The position numbers were made by a program, and so were the translations under genes. Shown here piece after piece: positions 8,033 through 16,350 of a stretch of 64,000 bases of DNA (within the stretch, counting starts at the first letter, position 1; every line of letters begins with the position of its first letter). This DNA is from UPXZ01 sp049840795. Its GTDB lineage: Bacteria > Bacteroidota > Bacteroidia > Bacteroidales > Paludibacteraceae. The DNA lies in contig JASGJK010000010.1 in NCBI GenBank assembly GCA_049840795.1, forward strand, positions 1 to 64,000, read 5' to 3'. A model generated the notes under the pieces. The model ran no database searches and was not told the DNA's origin. It worked only from the letters and a program-made list of their open reading frames with translations.

Positions 8033-9229
8033 TTATGCTTTCACTAATTCCAATGTGTCGGAAGCAATCATAAACTCTTCATCAGTAGGAACTACCACTA
8101 CTGTCACCTTTGATTGTGGTGTTGAGATTACTAATTCTTCTCCGCGAATTTTGTTTTTTTCTTTGTCTATTTCAATACCAAAGAAACTTAAACCTTCACA
8201 AACTCGCTCGCGCGTAACGGTTTGGTTTTCACCAACACCACCTGTGAATACAATCACATCTACACCATTTAGCGTAGCTACATACGAACCAATGTATTTT
8301 TTTATTCTGTATTCATACATTGCCAACGCCAGCGTTGCTCTTTCGTTTCCATCGGCAATAGCGTTTTCAATATCTCTCATATCGGAAGATATTCCGGAAA
8401 TTCCGAGTACACCACTGTGTTTGTTAAATAGTGTCGAAGTGGCAGCCGTTCCAATTATTTCTTTATCCATCAGATAAGTAACAACCCCTAAATCAACGTC
8501 TCCCGATCGGGTGCCCATCATTAATCCCTCTACGGGAGTGAATCCCATTGATGTGTCCACTGAAATACCATTTTTTATAGCTGTGATGGAAGCCCCGTTG
8601 CCTATATGAGCGGTGATTATTTTGGTATTATTCTTATCAATTTTTAGAAAATCACATACTCGGTTTGATACATATCTGTGACTTGTGCCGTGAAATCCGT
8701 ATCTACGGATGCCGTACTTTTTGTATAACGAGTATGGGATACTGTACATATAAGCGTAGTCAGGCATTGTTTGATGAAAAGCCGTATCGAAAACAGCAAC
8801 TTGCGCTGCGTGTGGGAGCAATTCCTGAACAGCATATATCCCGGATAAATTTGGCGGATTATGTAATGGTGCAATTTCAATACATTCTTCAATTTTTTTT
8901 ATTACTTCATCGGTGATAATAACACTGGAATTGAAGCGTTCACCTCCGTGTACCACCCGGTGACCAACGGCATCAATCTCGTCCAGACTCTCAATGCTTC
9001 CATGTTTTTTGCTGGTAAGAACACCTAAAATATATTCTATGGCTAATTGATGTTCCAATACTTCACCTTCGAGTATAACCTTTTGTCCGTCTTTCCTTGT
9101 GTGTTTTAAGAAAGAGCCTTTCATCCCTATTTTTTCTACTCCTCCCGAGCCCAATACTTCGCCCGTCTGCATATCAAATAATTTATATTTAACAGAGGAA
9201 CTGCCGCAATTTAATACTAATATCTTCAT
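8033..9229 (-). CDS. ackA: Acetate kinase
   Basis: Makes ATP from acetyl phosphate, releasing acetate, as the last step of the Pta-AckA pathway. The 398-residue product starts MKILVLNCGSSSVKY; an ATG 15 bp upstream overlaps the previous stop codon. Signatures include GHRVVHGGERF, FDTAFHQTMP, RRYGFHGTSH with its catalytic histidine, HIGNGASITA and FTGGVGEN. It is the last gene of pta-hbd-ackA: the hbd stop lies about 14 bp before this start, with GGAG in between as a possible ribosome site. Confidence 0.96.
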   Translation of the reverse strand: MKILVLNCGSSSVKYKLFDMQTGEVLGSGGVEKIGMKGSFLKHTRKDGQKVILEGEVLEHQLAIEYILGVLTSKKHGSIESLDEIDAVGHRVVHGGERFNSSVIITDEVIKKIEECIEIAPLHNPPNLSGIYAVQELLPHAAQVAVFDTAFHQTMPDYAYMYSIPYSLYKKYGIRRYGFHGTSHRYVSNRVCDFLKIDKNNTKIITAHIGNGASITAIKNGISVDTSMGFTPVEGLMMGTRSGDVDLGVVTYLMDKEIIGTAATSTLFNKHSGVLGISGISSDMRDIENAIADGNERATLALAMYEYRIKKYIGSYVATLNGVDVIVFTGGVGENQTVTRERVCEGLSFFGIEIDKEKNKIRGEELVISTPQSKVTVVVVPTDEEFMIASDTLELVKA

Positions 9230-9243
9230 TCTTTCTATCTCCA

Positions 9244-10200
9244 TTATTTAATAGCATTGCCTTCTTCATCGTAATTGTAAAAACCCTTGAGTTGGCTTAC
9301 TCCGAAGTGTTTTGCTCTGTACATACGCAGTAATATAGGTGATGGTTTGTATTTAATGTGTCCGTATTCGTCGTAAATATTTTCCATCAGTTTCACTATT
9401 TTCTCTATTCCGAATTGGTCGGCAGTGCGAAAAATCCCCTGTCGATGTCCGTAACCGATAGTCATAATTTTATCAATATCTTCAACGGAAGCAATTCCTT
9501 CCATAAGCATGGAGCAAGCCTCGTTAAGTTGCATTAAAAATAAGCGTACGCTAACTAATCCGGCAGATTCCACCACAGATACGTATTGATGATTAATCAT
9601 TTTTGCAAATTTGCAAATTTTCTCGTAAGTCTCTTCTGACGTTTCCAATCCCTTCACAATTTCAATAAGTTGCGATTCGGGCATATTGGAGAGAAAATGC
9701 AAGCCAATACATCTTTCTTTATGTTGCAATTCCGATGCAAGATCAGATACAACGACCGTAGTTACATTGGAGGCGATAATAGCGGTGGGAGATAATACTT
9801 TTTCCAATGTTTGGAACACCTCTTTTCGTTCGTTAAGGCGTCTTTCACCTGTCATATTATCGTATCGGATGGCTTCAATCACAAAATCACAATTTGTGAA
9901 ATCTTTGTAGTCCGTTGTACCTTTAATGCGCCCTAAAATTGTTCTTTTTTCACTTTGAGTCAATCCCCAATGAATGATTTTAGCGTCTAATTTTGTTTCA
10001 ATTCGTTTGAAAGCATTTTTTATTTGCTCTTCGGATGGTTCTAAAAAAATTACTTCTATCCCGTAAGAAGCTGCAATGGTGGTAATCACACTACCGTCTT
10101 TCCCGCAACCGACTACTCCGATTTTTGAAAAAAGTGTTTTTTTTCTGGCTCGTTTGCTTAATCCATACCTTTCAATAGGTTCTCTTGGTGTATTTAGCAT
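9244..10200 (-). CDS. 3-hydroxyacyl-CoA dehydrogenase family protein
   Basis: NAD-dependent 3-hydroxyacyl-CoA dehydrogenase (HBD-like), 318 residues. The Rossmann motif is KIGVVGCGKDGSVI, which keeps GxGxxG but lacks the usual MG. DFVIEAIRYDN corresponds to the conserved IEAIxE region and the catalytic histidine is in GLHFLSNMPES. In typical HBDs this reads HFFNPxPxM, so the active-site Asn is replaced by Ser and the Pro is shifted. The C-terminal domain is present (GYGHRQGIFRTADQFG). It is placed 2 bp after pta and overlaps the ackA start region, so it is translated with both. Substrate is uncertain. Confidence 0.82.
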   Translation of the reverse strand: MLNTPREPIERYGLSKRARKKTLFSKIGVVGCGKDGSVITTIAASYGIEVIFLEPSEEQIKNAFKRIETKLDAKIIHWGLTQSEKRTILGRIKGTTDYKDFTNCDFVIEAIRYDNMTGERRLNERKEVFQTLEKVLSPTAIIASNVTTVVVSDLASELQHKERCIGLHFLSNMPESQLIEIVKGLETSEETYEKICKFAKMINHQYVSVVESAGLVSVRLFLMQLNEACSMLMEGIASVEDIDKIMTIGYGHRQGIFRTADQFGIEKIVKLMENIYDEYGHIKYKPSPILLRMYRAKHFGVSQLKGFYNYDEEGNAIK

Positions 10201-10202
10201 AT

Positions 10203-11216
10203 CTATTTTTTGTTTTTAAGTCCTATTGCTTGATTTGCAGTGATGGTGATCATTCTCACAATGTCTTCTACGGAGCATCCGCGCGATAAGTCGTTTACGG
10301 GTGCTGCTATTCCTTGTAAAATAGGTCCAATGGCTTGTGCTCCCGAAAATCGTTCTACCATTTTATATCCGATATTTCCGGCTTGTAAGTCAGGGAAAAC
10401 CAAAACGTTGGCTTTTCCCGCTACGGAACTTCCCGGAGCTTTGCTGGCGCCTACAGAGGGCACCAAGGCTGCGTCAGCTTGCAATTCGCCGTCTATTTGT
10501 AAGTCGGGCGCCATCTCCTTTGCTATGCGCGTGGCTTCTACTACTTTGTGCACCAGCTCGTGCTTGGCGCTTCCTTTGGATGAGAAGCTAAGCATTGCTA
10601 CACGTGGTTCGTAGCCGCAAATTACCCGCGTTGTTTGTGCCGTAGATATAGCTATTTGAGCCAGTTCGTCAGCCGTAGGATTCGGATTTACTGCGCAGTC
10701 AGCAAATACCAATAAACCGTTTTCGCCATATTGTGTTGCGGGTGTGAACATCAGTAAAGCTCCCGAAACGACTTTTATTCCGGGAGTAGTTTTAATAATC
10801 TGAAAAGCAGGGCGAAGTACATTTCCGGTTGTATTTCTGGCGCCGGCGAGTTCACCGTCGGCATCTCCTTTTTTTATCATCAGGCAACCAAAATATAGTG
10901 GGTCTTTTGCTAATTTTATAGCTTCGTCGGGTGTCATCCCTTTTTCTTTTCTCAAATTGTAGAGTAATTCGGCATATTCTGTCGTTTTCGGGTCATTTTT
11001 CGGGTCAATAATGGCATCTTCGCCGATATTTTCCAGTTTGTTTTCTGCGGCTAATGTCAGAATTTCTTCTTTGTTGCCGAGTAATGTTAGCTTTGCCGCT
11101 TTTTCTTTTAAGATAATGTCGGCAGCTTTCAATGTACGCAGTTCGGTTCCCTCGGGTAAAACAATGCGCTGCAAATTATCTTTGGCACGCTGCATTATTT
11201 CTTCTAAAAGTCTCAT
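10203..11216 (-). CDS. pta: Phosphate acetyltransferase
   Basis: Converts acetyl-CoA and phosphate to acetyl phosphate. The 337-residue short form contains LPEGTELRTLKAA near the N-terminus, FADCAVNPNPTADELAQIA, MLSFSSKGSAKH, LQIDGELQADAALVP and VFPDLQAGNIGYKMVERFSG in successive pieces. It is the first gene of pta-hbd-ackA. A TACCTTTG sequence on the minus strand at 11287-11294 is a good -7 box about 70 bp upstream, though a -33 box at 19 bp is not clear. Confidence 0.96.
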   Translation of the reverse strand: MRLLEEIMQRAKDNLQRIVLPEGTELRTLKAADIILKEKAAKLTLLGNKEEILTLAAENKLENIGEDAIIDPKNDPKTTEYAELLYNLRKEKGMTPDEAIKLAKDPLYFGCLMIKKGDADGELAGARNTTGNVLRPAFQIIKTTPGIKVVSGALLMFTPATQYGENGLLVFADCAVNPNPTADELAQIAISTAQTTRVICGYEPRVAMLSFSSKGSAKHELVHKVVEATRIAKEMAPDLQIDGELQADAALVPSVGASKAPGSSVAGKANVLVFPDLQAGNIGYKMVERFSGAQAIGPILQGIAAPVNDLSRGCSVEDIVRMITITANQAIGLKNKK

Positions 11217-11286
11217 AGTGTTGTTGTTATGAAATGAGTTTAATCGTAGTGACGATGTTAGTTTAGTTAAATTTTAGTATTTTTTA

Positions 11287-11294
11287 CAAAGGTA
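11287..11294 (-). promoter_or_regulatory. Putative -7 box for the pta-hbd-ackA operon
   Basis: The minus strand reads TACCTTTG, matching the Bacteroidota -7 consensus TAnnTTTG. It lies 71 bp upstream of the pta start. No TTTG is found at the standard 19-bp distance, so the -33 element would have to be degenerate. Confidence 0.45.
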
Positions 11295-11384
11295 AAAAAG
11301 TTTTTTGGCAAAAAGAAACTATTCTGTAAAAAATAAATGAAAATTCTCTATATACCGATGGATGGAAATGAAAAAGAAAAAATG

Positions 11385-11392
11385 TATTTTTG
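11385..11392 (+). promoter_or_regulatory. Putative -7 box for the LOG-family gene
   Basis: TATTTTTG matches TAnnTTTG and lies 25 bp before the ATG at 11418. It falls inside the longer open frame that begins at 11337, which supports the downstream start. Confidence 0.5.
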
Positions 11393-11417
11393 CAAAAGTT
11401 TTTTGATAGATAAAAGA

Positions 11418-11996
11418 ATGAAGAAAATCTGTGTATATTGTGCTTCAAGCAGTAAAATAGACTCCTCTTATGTTGAAACGGCTCGAAAACTCGGCGAAAT
11501 TTTTGCTAAAAACGGCATTGATTTGATTTATGGGGGTGGTTCAGTGGGTTTGATGGGGACGTTAGCCGATGCCGTAATGAATGCAAACGGTAAAGTAGTG
11601 GGAGTGATCCCGCGTTTTATGTGTGATGTAGAGTGGCATCACAAGGGTATAAGTGAATTAATATTGACAGAAACGATGCACGAAAGGAAGCAGATGATGG
11701 CGGATTTAGCCGATGCAGTTGTTGCGTTGCCCGGTGGCTGTGGCACAATGGAAGAGTTGATGGAAGTAATTACTTGGAAACAGCTGGGGATATTCAACAA
11801 ACCGATTGTTATTTTGAATGCGAATAATTATTATGATCATTTGATAGCCCAATTGGAACATTCGGTAAATGAGCATTTTATGATAGAGAAACATAAAGAT
11901 ATATGGTCGGTGGTAAACTGTGCTGATGCGGTACTTGAATCTATAGAAAATGCCAAATCGTGGGATGAATCCGCCCGAAACTTTGCAAAAATATAA
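11418..11996 (+). CDS. LOG-family (TIGR00730) nucleotide phosphoribohydrolase
   Basis: Rossmann-like protein of the LOG family; characterised members cleave the N-glycosidic bond of adenosine-type monophosphates. The 193-residue product begins MKKICVYCASSSKID. The phosphate-binding GGGSVGLMG and the family motif LPGGCGTMEEL with the catalytic Arg/Glu region (MHERKQMM) are all present. A longer frame to 11337 exists but contains the likely promoter. DUF4271 follows 2 bp later. The substrate in bacteria of this type is not established. Confidence 0.9.
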   Translation: MKKICVYCASSSKIDSSYVETARKLGEIFAKNGIDLIYGGGSVGLMGTLADAVMNANGKVVGVIPRFMCDVEWHHKGISELILTETMHERKQMMADLADAVVALPGGCGTMEELMEVITWKQLGIFNKPIVILNANNYYDHLIAQLEHSVNEHFMIEKHKDIWSVVNCADAVLESIENAKSWDESARNFAKI

Positions 11997-11998
11997 AG

Positions 11999-12943
11999 AT
12001 GAAACAACAAGACACGCTCATATCAACTGTTTCAACTTCTGACGTTGCGTTGAAACAGAAATTGACCGATGAAAAATCCGTGTCAAACAGAGTTGGCACA
12101 GAGGGCGTGAGCACAAGTTTAATGCAAATCAAGAAAGCGAATTCTATTTCCACCGTACATCCGATAGTTAAAAACAGGCTCGATTCTCTTCATCTTAACG
12201 ATACGTTAGCGACTGTCGATACTATTGTTGCAAAAAAAGCGATTCGAAAACAATACGTAGTTCTTAAAAAAATAGACGGACGCGAAGGTAAATCACTGCC
12301 GTCTTACCCGCAAACAGAGCCGTGGGTGTTTGTGCTCATCTTATTTCTTTTTATCTTATTCGTTACAAGTGTCAAAAAGTCGGCAGGAAGACTCTACGAG
12401 TATTTGAAAAACTTCTTTAATAAAAAAAAAACAGCCTTTTCGTATTCCACTTTCACAATTAATTTGTTAGAGTATAAAATATCTTCTTTTTTATTATCGT
12501 TGGGTGTCGTGTCTCTATTTATTAGTAGTGTGTTTTGTGATGCTACCTCCGGATTTCAACCAATGATTTTTCTAAAGATATTAGCAGTTACATTTGTATT
12601 CTATTTGTTAAAGGTTGGGCTAATTAACTTTATTGGTTACGTCTTTTTTTCATTAAAGCAAGTAATTTTTTTTAAAGAAACATATTCTAATCTGATACTA
12701 TCTTTTTCGTTGTTTATTTTTCCCATTTTGATAATAAAAATTTATTCTTCATTTCATTCTTGTGTGATATTTGAATACACAGCTGTCATTTTATTGGTTA
12801 TTTTCTATATTTTATTGCTTTTCAAAGTTTTTCAAATTTTTTATACAAAAATATTGGATTCTTTTTATGTTTTTTTGTATCTTTGCACGCTCGAAATTTT
12901 ACCTTTGATTTTATTACTTCGGGTGTACAATTTGATAATTTGA
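11999..12943 (+). CDS. DUF4271 membrane protein
   Basis: The 314-residue product has a hydrophilic N-terminal 100 residues (Ser/Thr/Lys-rich) and then about six hydrophobic helices, starting WVFVLILFLFILFVTSV. This layout and the position directly before hemD are typical of DUF4271 proteins, which are confined to Bacteroidota and have no known function. The gene starts 2 bp after the LOG-family gene. The membrane portion is A/T-rich with long T runs. Confidence 0.82.
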   Translation: MKQQDTLISTVSTSDVALKQKLTDEKSVSNRVGTEGVSTSLMQIKKANSISTVHPIVKNRLDSLHLNDTLATVDTIVAKKAIRKQYVVLKKIDGREGKSLPSYPQTEPWVFVLILFLFILFVTSVKKSAGRLYEYLKNFFNKKKTAFSYSTFTINLLEYKISSFLLSLGVVSLFISSVFCDATSGFQPMIFLKILAVTFVFYLLKVGLINFIGYVFFSLKQVIFFKETYSNLILSFSLFIFPILIIKIYSSFHSCVIFEYTAVILLVIFYILLLFKVFQIFYTKILDSFYVFLYLCTLEILPLILLLRVYNLII

Positions 12944-12968
12944 ATTTTAATTAATAAAACGTAAAGTC

Positions 12969-13734
12969 TTGAAAATCAAAAAAATACTCGTATCTCAACC
13001 ACGTCCTACAACTGAAAAATCTCCTTATTTCGATATAACCGAAAAGTACAATGTTAAGATAGATTTTCGTCAGTTTATTAAGGTTGAGCCGGTTTCTGCC
13101 AAAGAATTTCGCACACAACGAATTTCAATATTGTGATCATACCGCCATTATTTTTAACGCGCGTCACGGCATTGATCATTTTTTCCGTCTTTGCGAAGAA
13201 TTAAGAGTGACCGTTCCGGAAACTATGAAATATTTCTGTGTTTCGGAAGCTGTTGCCTTGTATTTGCAAAAATACATTCAATATAGAAAGCGGAAAATAT
13301 TTTATAGTCCTACCGGAAAATTTACCGATTTGTCAGTGCTTTTAAATAAACATTTCGAAGAAAAGTACTTGTATATTACATCCGATATACGAAATGATGA
13401 AACAATGTCCTGTCTTGAAAATAGTAAGGTCGCGTATAACCAAGCTATTATGTATAAGACGGTAAGCAACGATTTTCAGCCAGGCGAGGATATAAACTAC
13501 GATATGTTCATATTCTTCAGTCCAGCAGGTATAGATTCGTTAAAGAAAAATTTTCCCAATTTTGAACAGGGCGAAATACAGATAGCATGTTTTGGAGCTA
13601 ATACGGCACAAGCCGTACGTGATGCAGGATTACGTCTCGATTTGGAAGCTCCGACTAAAGAATTTCCTTCTATGACAATGGCGTTGGATAACTTTTTGAA
13701 GGAATCGCTTAAAAAGGAAAAAGCAAAGAAATAA
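12969..13734 (+). pseudogene. hemD: Uroporphyrinogen-III synthase-like gene with a 1-bp frameshift
   Basis: HemD-family protein next to DUF4271, as usual in Bacteroidales. From TTG 12969 the frame reads KIKKILVSQPRPTTEKSPYF and on to ISIL, then TGA at 13134-13136. Dropping one base there (TTGTGAT to TTGGAT) gives ISIL-DHTAIIFNARHGIDHFF and the rest to 13734, about 254 residues. The downstream part alone starts out of frame at a TTG at 13084, giving an artificial N-terminus. The frameshift is seen directly; whether it is real or a base-calling error is undecided. It is the only disruption in this neighbourhood. Confidence 0.82.
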
Positions 13735-13833
13735 CGTAAATAAGAATTTGCTTTTTTGTAAAAATTCGGCGATTTGCGTTGTATAGTACTTACAATGATT
13801 TAAATGTGATCCGTAATTTAAAGTTTATATATT

Positions 13834-13874
13834 ATCCCAATTGTATGTTTTTTCGTACATTTGGGATATTTTTT
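13834..13874 (+). terminator. Intrinsic terminator after hemD
   Basis: ATCCCAATTGTA pairs with TACATTTGGGAT (one mismatch in 12) around a T-rich loop and is followed by ATTTTTT. It ends the LOG-DUF4271-hemD transcript 100 bp after the hemD stop and separates it from rnpA. Confidence 0.82.
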
Positions 13875-13939
13875 AAAGGAGCTTAAAAAAGAAAAAGGCT
13901 CATGTCAGTAATAAAAAATTAATTTTTGAAACCGATATA

Positions 13940-14311
13940 ATGTACACTTTCCCTAAAAAAGAACATCTTTGTGGAGATAAAAATATCGAAAATCTATATA
14001 AAAGCGGTAAATCATTTCTCGTATATCCACTTCGGATTGTATATGTGTCGGTCGAAAAGGAAGAGGTGGATGTAAGAGTGATGATAAGTGTTTCAAAAAA
14101 GAAATTTAAACGAGCTGTAAAAAGAAATAGAATAAAGCGGTTGATTCGTGAGGCATATCGGTTGAATAAAGTTGAACTGATCCATTTTACCAACACAAAT
14201 CAAGTAAAAATACACATCTCCTTTCAGTATATTGCCTCCGAAATAGAATCGTTTCAGAAGATAAATGAAAAAATGCAACTTGCAATAAAGAAAATAACGC
14301 AAAACGTTTGA
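13940..14311 (+). CDS. rnpA: Ribonuclease P protein component
   Basis: Protein subunit of RNase P, needed for 5' maturation of tRNA. The product is 123 residues and starts MYTFPKKEHLCGDK. The signature basic helix is KRAVKRNRIKRLIREAYR near residues 53-70, preceded by MISVSKKKF. The usual Bacteroidota neighbours yidD and a C-terminal peptidase gene do not follow; 150 bp without a convincing gene leads to ridA. Confidence 0.92.
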   Translation: MYTFPKKEHLCGDKNIENLYKSGKSFLVYPLRIVYVSVEKEEVDVRVMISVSKKKFKRAVKRNRIKRLIREAYRLNKVELIHFTNTNQVKIHISFQYIASEIESFQKINEKMQLAIKKITQNV

Positions 14312-14462
14312 TGCAAAAGTAGAGATAAACACTTTGTGAGGTCTTTGCAAAAGAATTGAATAGATGATTATAAACAATGCTACGACCGAAGTAAAGCATA
14401 AGAAATACGTGGATACGACAAGCGTTTTAATGCTTGCTTTTGTCTAATAAAAAACAAACGAT

Positions 14463-14840
14463 ATGAAAAGAATTATTTCAAGCCCTGACGCTCCTGCTGC
14501 TATTGGTCCGTATAGCCAAGCTGTGGAAGCAAACAATACGTTGTATGTTTCCGGTCAATTGCCGATAAACCCGGTTGCCGGAAAAATTGAAGCTGCCGAC
14601 ATAACTTCGCAAACCGAACAAGTTTTTGCCAATATCTCGGCCATATTAAAAGAAGCGGGATATGATTTAAAACATGTGGTAAAATCTACTGTGTTTTTAT
14701 CCGATATTGCCAATTTTGCCGGAATGAATGATGTTTATAAAAAATACTATCAGACCGAGTGTCCTGCCCGTTCGGCATTTGCCGTTAAAGATTTACCGCT
14801 TGGTGCATTGGTCGAGATAGAAACTATTGCCGTAAAGTAA
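14463..14840 (+). CDS. ridA: RidA-family enamine/imine deaminase
   Basis: Hydrolyses reactive enamine/imine intermediates such as 2-aminoacrylate. The 125-residue product has the hallmark APAAIGPYSQAV, VSGQLPINPVAG, VVKSTVFLSDI and the catalytic-site arginine in CPARSAFAVKDLPLGALVEIE. The length is normal. It is followed by a strong two-way terminator and a convergent rpsO. Confidence 0.95.
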   Translation: MKRIISSPDAPAAIGPYSQAVEANNTLYVSGQLPINPVAGKIEAADITSQTEQVFANISAILKEAGYDLKHVVKSTVFLSDIANFAGMNDVYKKYYQTECPARSAFAVKDLPLGALVEIETIAVK

Positions 14841-14860
14841 AGCAGTCGCACGATTGCAAT

Positions 14861-14894
14861 AAAAAAGAGGCACCTTGGTTGATGTCTCTTTTTT
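14861..14894. terminator. Bidirectional terminator between ridA and rpsO
   Basis: AAAAAAGAGGCACC at the left pairs with the mirrored GATGTCTCTTTTTT at the right across a short loop. The arms end in A-run and T-run, so it can stop transcription from both ridA (+) and rpsO (-). Confidence 0.88.
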
Positions 14895-14912
14895 ATTGTG
14901 TTTGAACCCGGA

Positions 14913-15182
14913 TTATTTTCTTATACCTAATTCTTTGATAATTGCACGGTAACGCATAATGTCTTTTTCGATTAAATAATCTAATAAGCGACGGCGTTTT
15001 CCTACCAACATAACCAATGCTCTTTCAGTGCTGAAATCTTTTTTGTTTGATTTGAGGTGTTCTGTAAGGTGGTTGATACGGAAAGTGAATAATGCAATTT
15101 GCGCTTCGGCCGAACCGGTGTCAGTAGTAGATTTACCGTATTTACCAAAGATTTCTTGTTTTTTCTCAGGAGTTAAATACAT
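14913..15182 (-). CDS. rpsO: 30S ribosomal protein S15
   Basis: Small-subunit protein binding 16S rRNA. The 89-residue product starts MYLTPEKKQEIFGKYG and has the S15 pattern DTGSAEAQIALFTFRINHLT and LVGKRRRLLDYL. It is monocistronic: terminator downstream, its own promoter upstream at 15254-15284, and an IS30 element immediately beyond. Confidence 0.97.
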   Translation of the reverse strand: MYLTPEKKQEIFGKYGKSTTDTGSAEAQIALFTFRINHLTEHLKSNKKDFSTERALVMLVGKRRRLLDYLIEKDIMRYRAIIKELGIRK

Positions 15183-15253
15183 TTTTAATTGAAATTAAAG
15201 GGTTGAACATTAAGAACTGAGCTTTCACTCTATGTTCCAATTATTAGCGAGCA

Positions 15254-15284
15254 CAAAGGTAGTAATAATAATTTGATTTTCAAA
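15254..15284 (-). promoter_or_regulatory. rpsO promoter (-33 TTTG, -7 TACCTTTG)
   Basis: On the minus strand TTTG (15284-15281) and TACCTTTG (15261-15254) are exactly 19 bp apart, the Bacteroidota optimum. The -33 region TTTTTG is also the T-tract of the upstream mnmD terminator, which IS30 copy A has split. Confidence 0.85.
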
Positions 15285-15315
15285 AAGCTATTTAAAAATC
15301 AGTGTAAACGTAGTT

Positions 15316-16326
15316 TCAACCAGTGAATGCAACTTTATTATTTTTCAAAGATAGGAAGAATATTTCTTTAGGTGAATGGAAATTTAGTTTTTCTCTTGGT
15401 CTGTTATTGATTTTGTATTGTATTTGTTTGATATACTGGTTATTAATGTTATCAAATTTTGTATGTTTTGGTATATATTGTCTAATTAGTTTGTTTGTGT
15501 TTTCAATCAATCCTTTTTCCCAAGAGGAATATGGGTGTGTAAAGAAAACTTTGGTATCCAGTTGTTTAGCTATATATTGGTGGTCTGCGAACTCTGTCCC
15601 GTTGTCTGCGGTGATAGTATGAACGTGTTCTTTGTAGGCGGTGAGCAATCTGACTACCACTTTGCTCAATTCTTTGGCATTTTTCCCCTGTTCAAGTTTT
15701 TCCATAAGCATAAATGCGGTTTTTCTTTCTACCATTGTAACAATAGCTCCCTGATTGTTTTCTCCCACAATGGTATCTATTTCCCAATCTCCAAATCGTT
15801 TTTTGTCATTGACAATTTGTGGTCGCAGGTCAATGGAAACTCGATTTTTTATGGGTATGTTTTTACCCACCGGACGTTTCCTGTGTTTGAGTTTATGTCT
15901 GGTGTGTTTGTAGAGTGTCCCGCCTTGCTGCTTATCTACGCGAATGATTTTATAGATGGTTTCGTGGCTGACAAAAGGCTTATTCTCAAGTTTTAATCTG
16001 CCTGTAATTTGTTGTGGCGATAAATCTTCTTGAATCATCGTAATGATTTCTTTTTTCACTACGGGCAACAGTTTACGAGGCTTTTTCATACGCTCTTTAC
16101 GCACTTCTGCCATATCTTGTGCATACCGGAAGGAGTATTTGCCTTTCAGATTGGCATTGCGTTTCAACTCCCGGCATATTACCGATTTATCTTTACCGAT
16201 TGTCTTTGCAATCTGTGTTTGGCTGCAACCTTGCTTTAATAAGCAGGAAATTGCGTACCTTTGTTCTTGGGTTAAATGTACTTTTTTGCTCATACAACTT
16301 AAAAGTAAGAAATTTTTCCTAAACAT
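15316..16326 (-). CDS. IS30-family transposase (copy A)
   Basis: DDE transposase of 336 residues. The N-terminal helix-turn-helix is LTQEQRYAISCLLKQGCSQT, followed by SVICRELKRN. Catalytic region: FGDWEIDTIVG, ITADNGTEFADH and SSWEKGLIENTNKLIRQ. The ATG at 16326 touches a palindrome; a second start at 16293 (MSKKVHLTQEQ) is the more usual family start. The last 11 residues differ from copy B because the stop falls in the inverted repeat. Compared with copy B it reads IIRVDKQQGG instead of IIRGDKHQGG. Confidence 0.93.
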   Translation of the reverse strand: MFRKNFLLLSCMSKKVHLTQEQRYAISCLLKQGCSQTQIAKTIGKDKSVICRELKRNANLKGKYSFRYAQDMAEVRKERMKKPRKLLPVVKKEIITMIQEDLSPQQITGRLKLENKPFVSHETIYKIIRVDKQQGGTLYKHTRHKLKHRKRPVGKNIPIKNRVSIDLRPQIVNDKKRFGDWEIDTIVGENNQGAIVTMVERKTAFMLMEKLEQGKNAKELSKVVVRLLTAYKEHVHTITADNGTEFADHQYIAKQLDTKVFFTHPYSSWEKGLIENTNKLIRQYIPKHTKFDNINNQYIKQIQYKINNRPREKLNFHSPKEIFFLSLKNNKVAFTG

Positions 16327-16350
16327 CTTTCAGGGCATATGCCCTGAAAG
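16327..16350. other. Perfect palindrome ahead of the IS30 transposase start
   Basis: A perfect 24-bp palindrome centred on GGGCATATGCCC directly abuts the first ATG of the transposase. In copy B (33941-33970) the palindrome extends to 30 bp and includes the ATG. A hairpin here would hide the start codon in read-through RNA. Confidence 0.8.

Noticed and set aside
14312..14462. Possible decayed yidD after rnpA
   Set aside because: The gene order would predict it, but no recognisable YidD motif could be read in any frame of the 150 bp.
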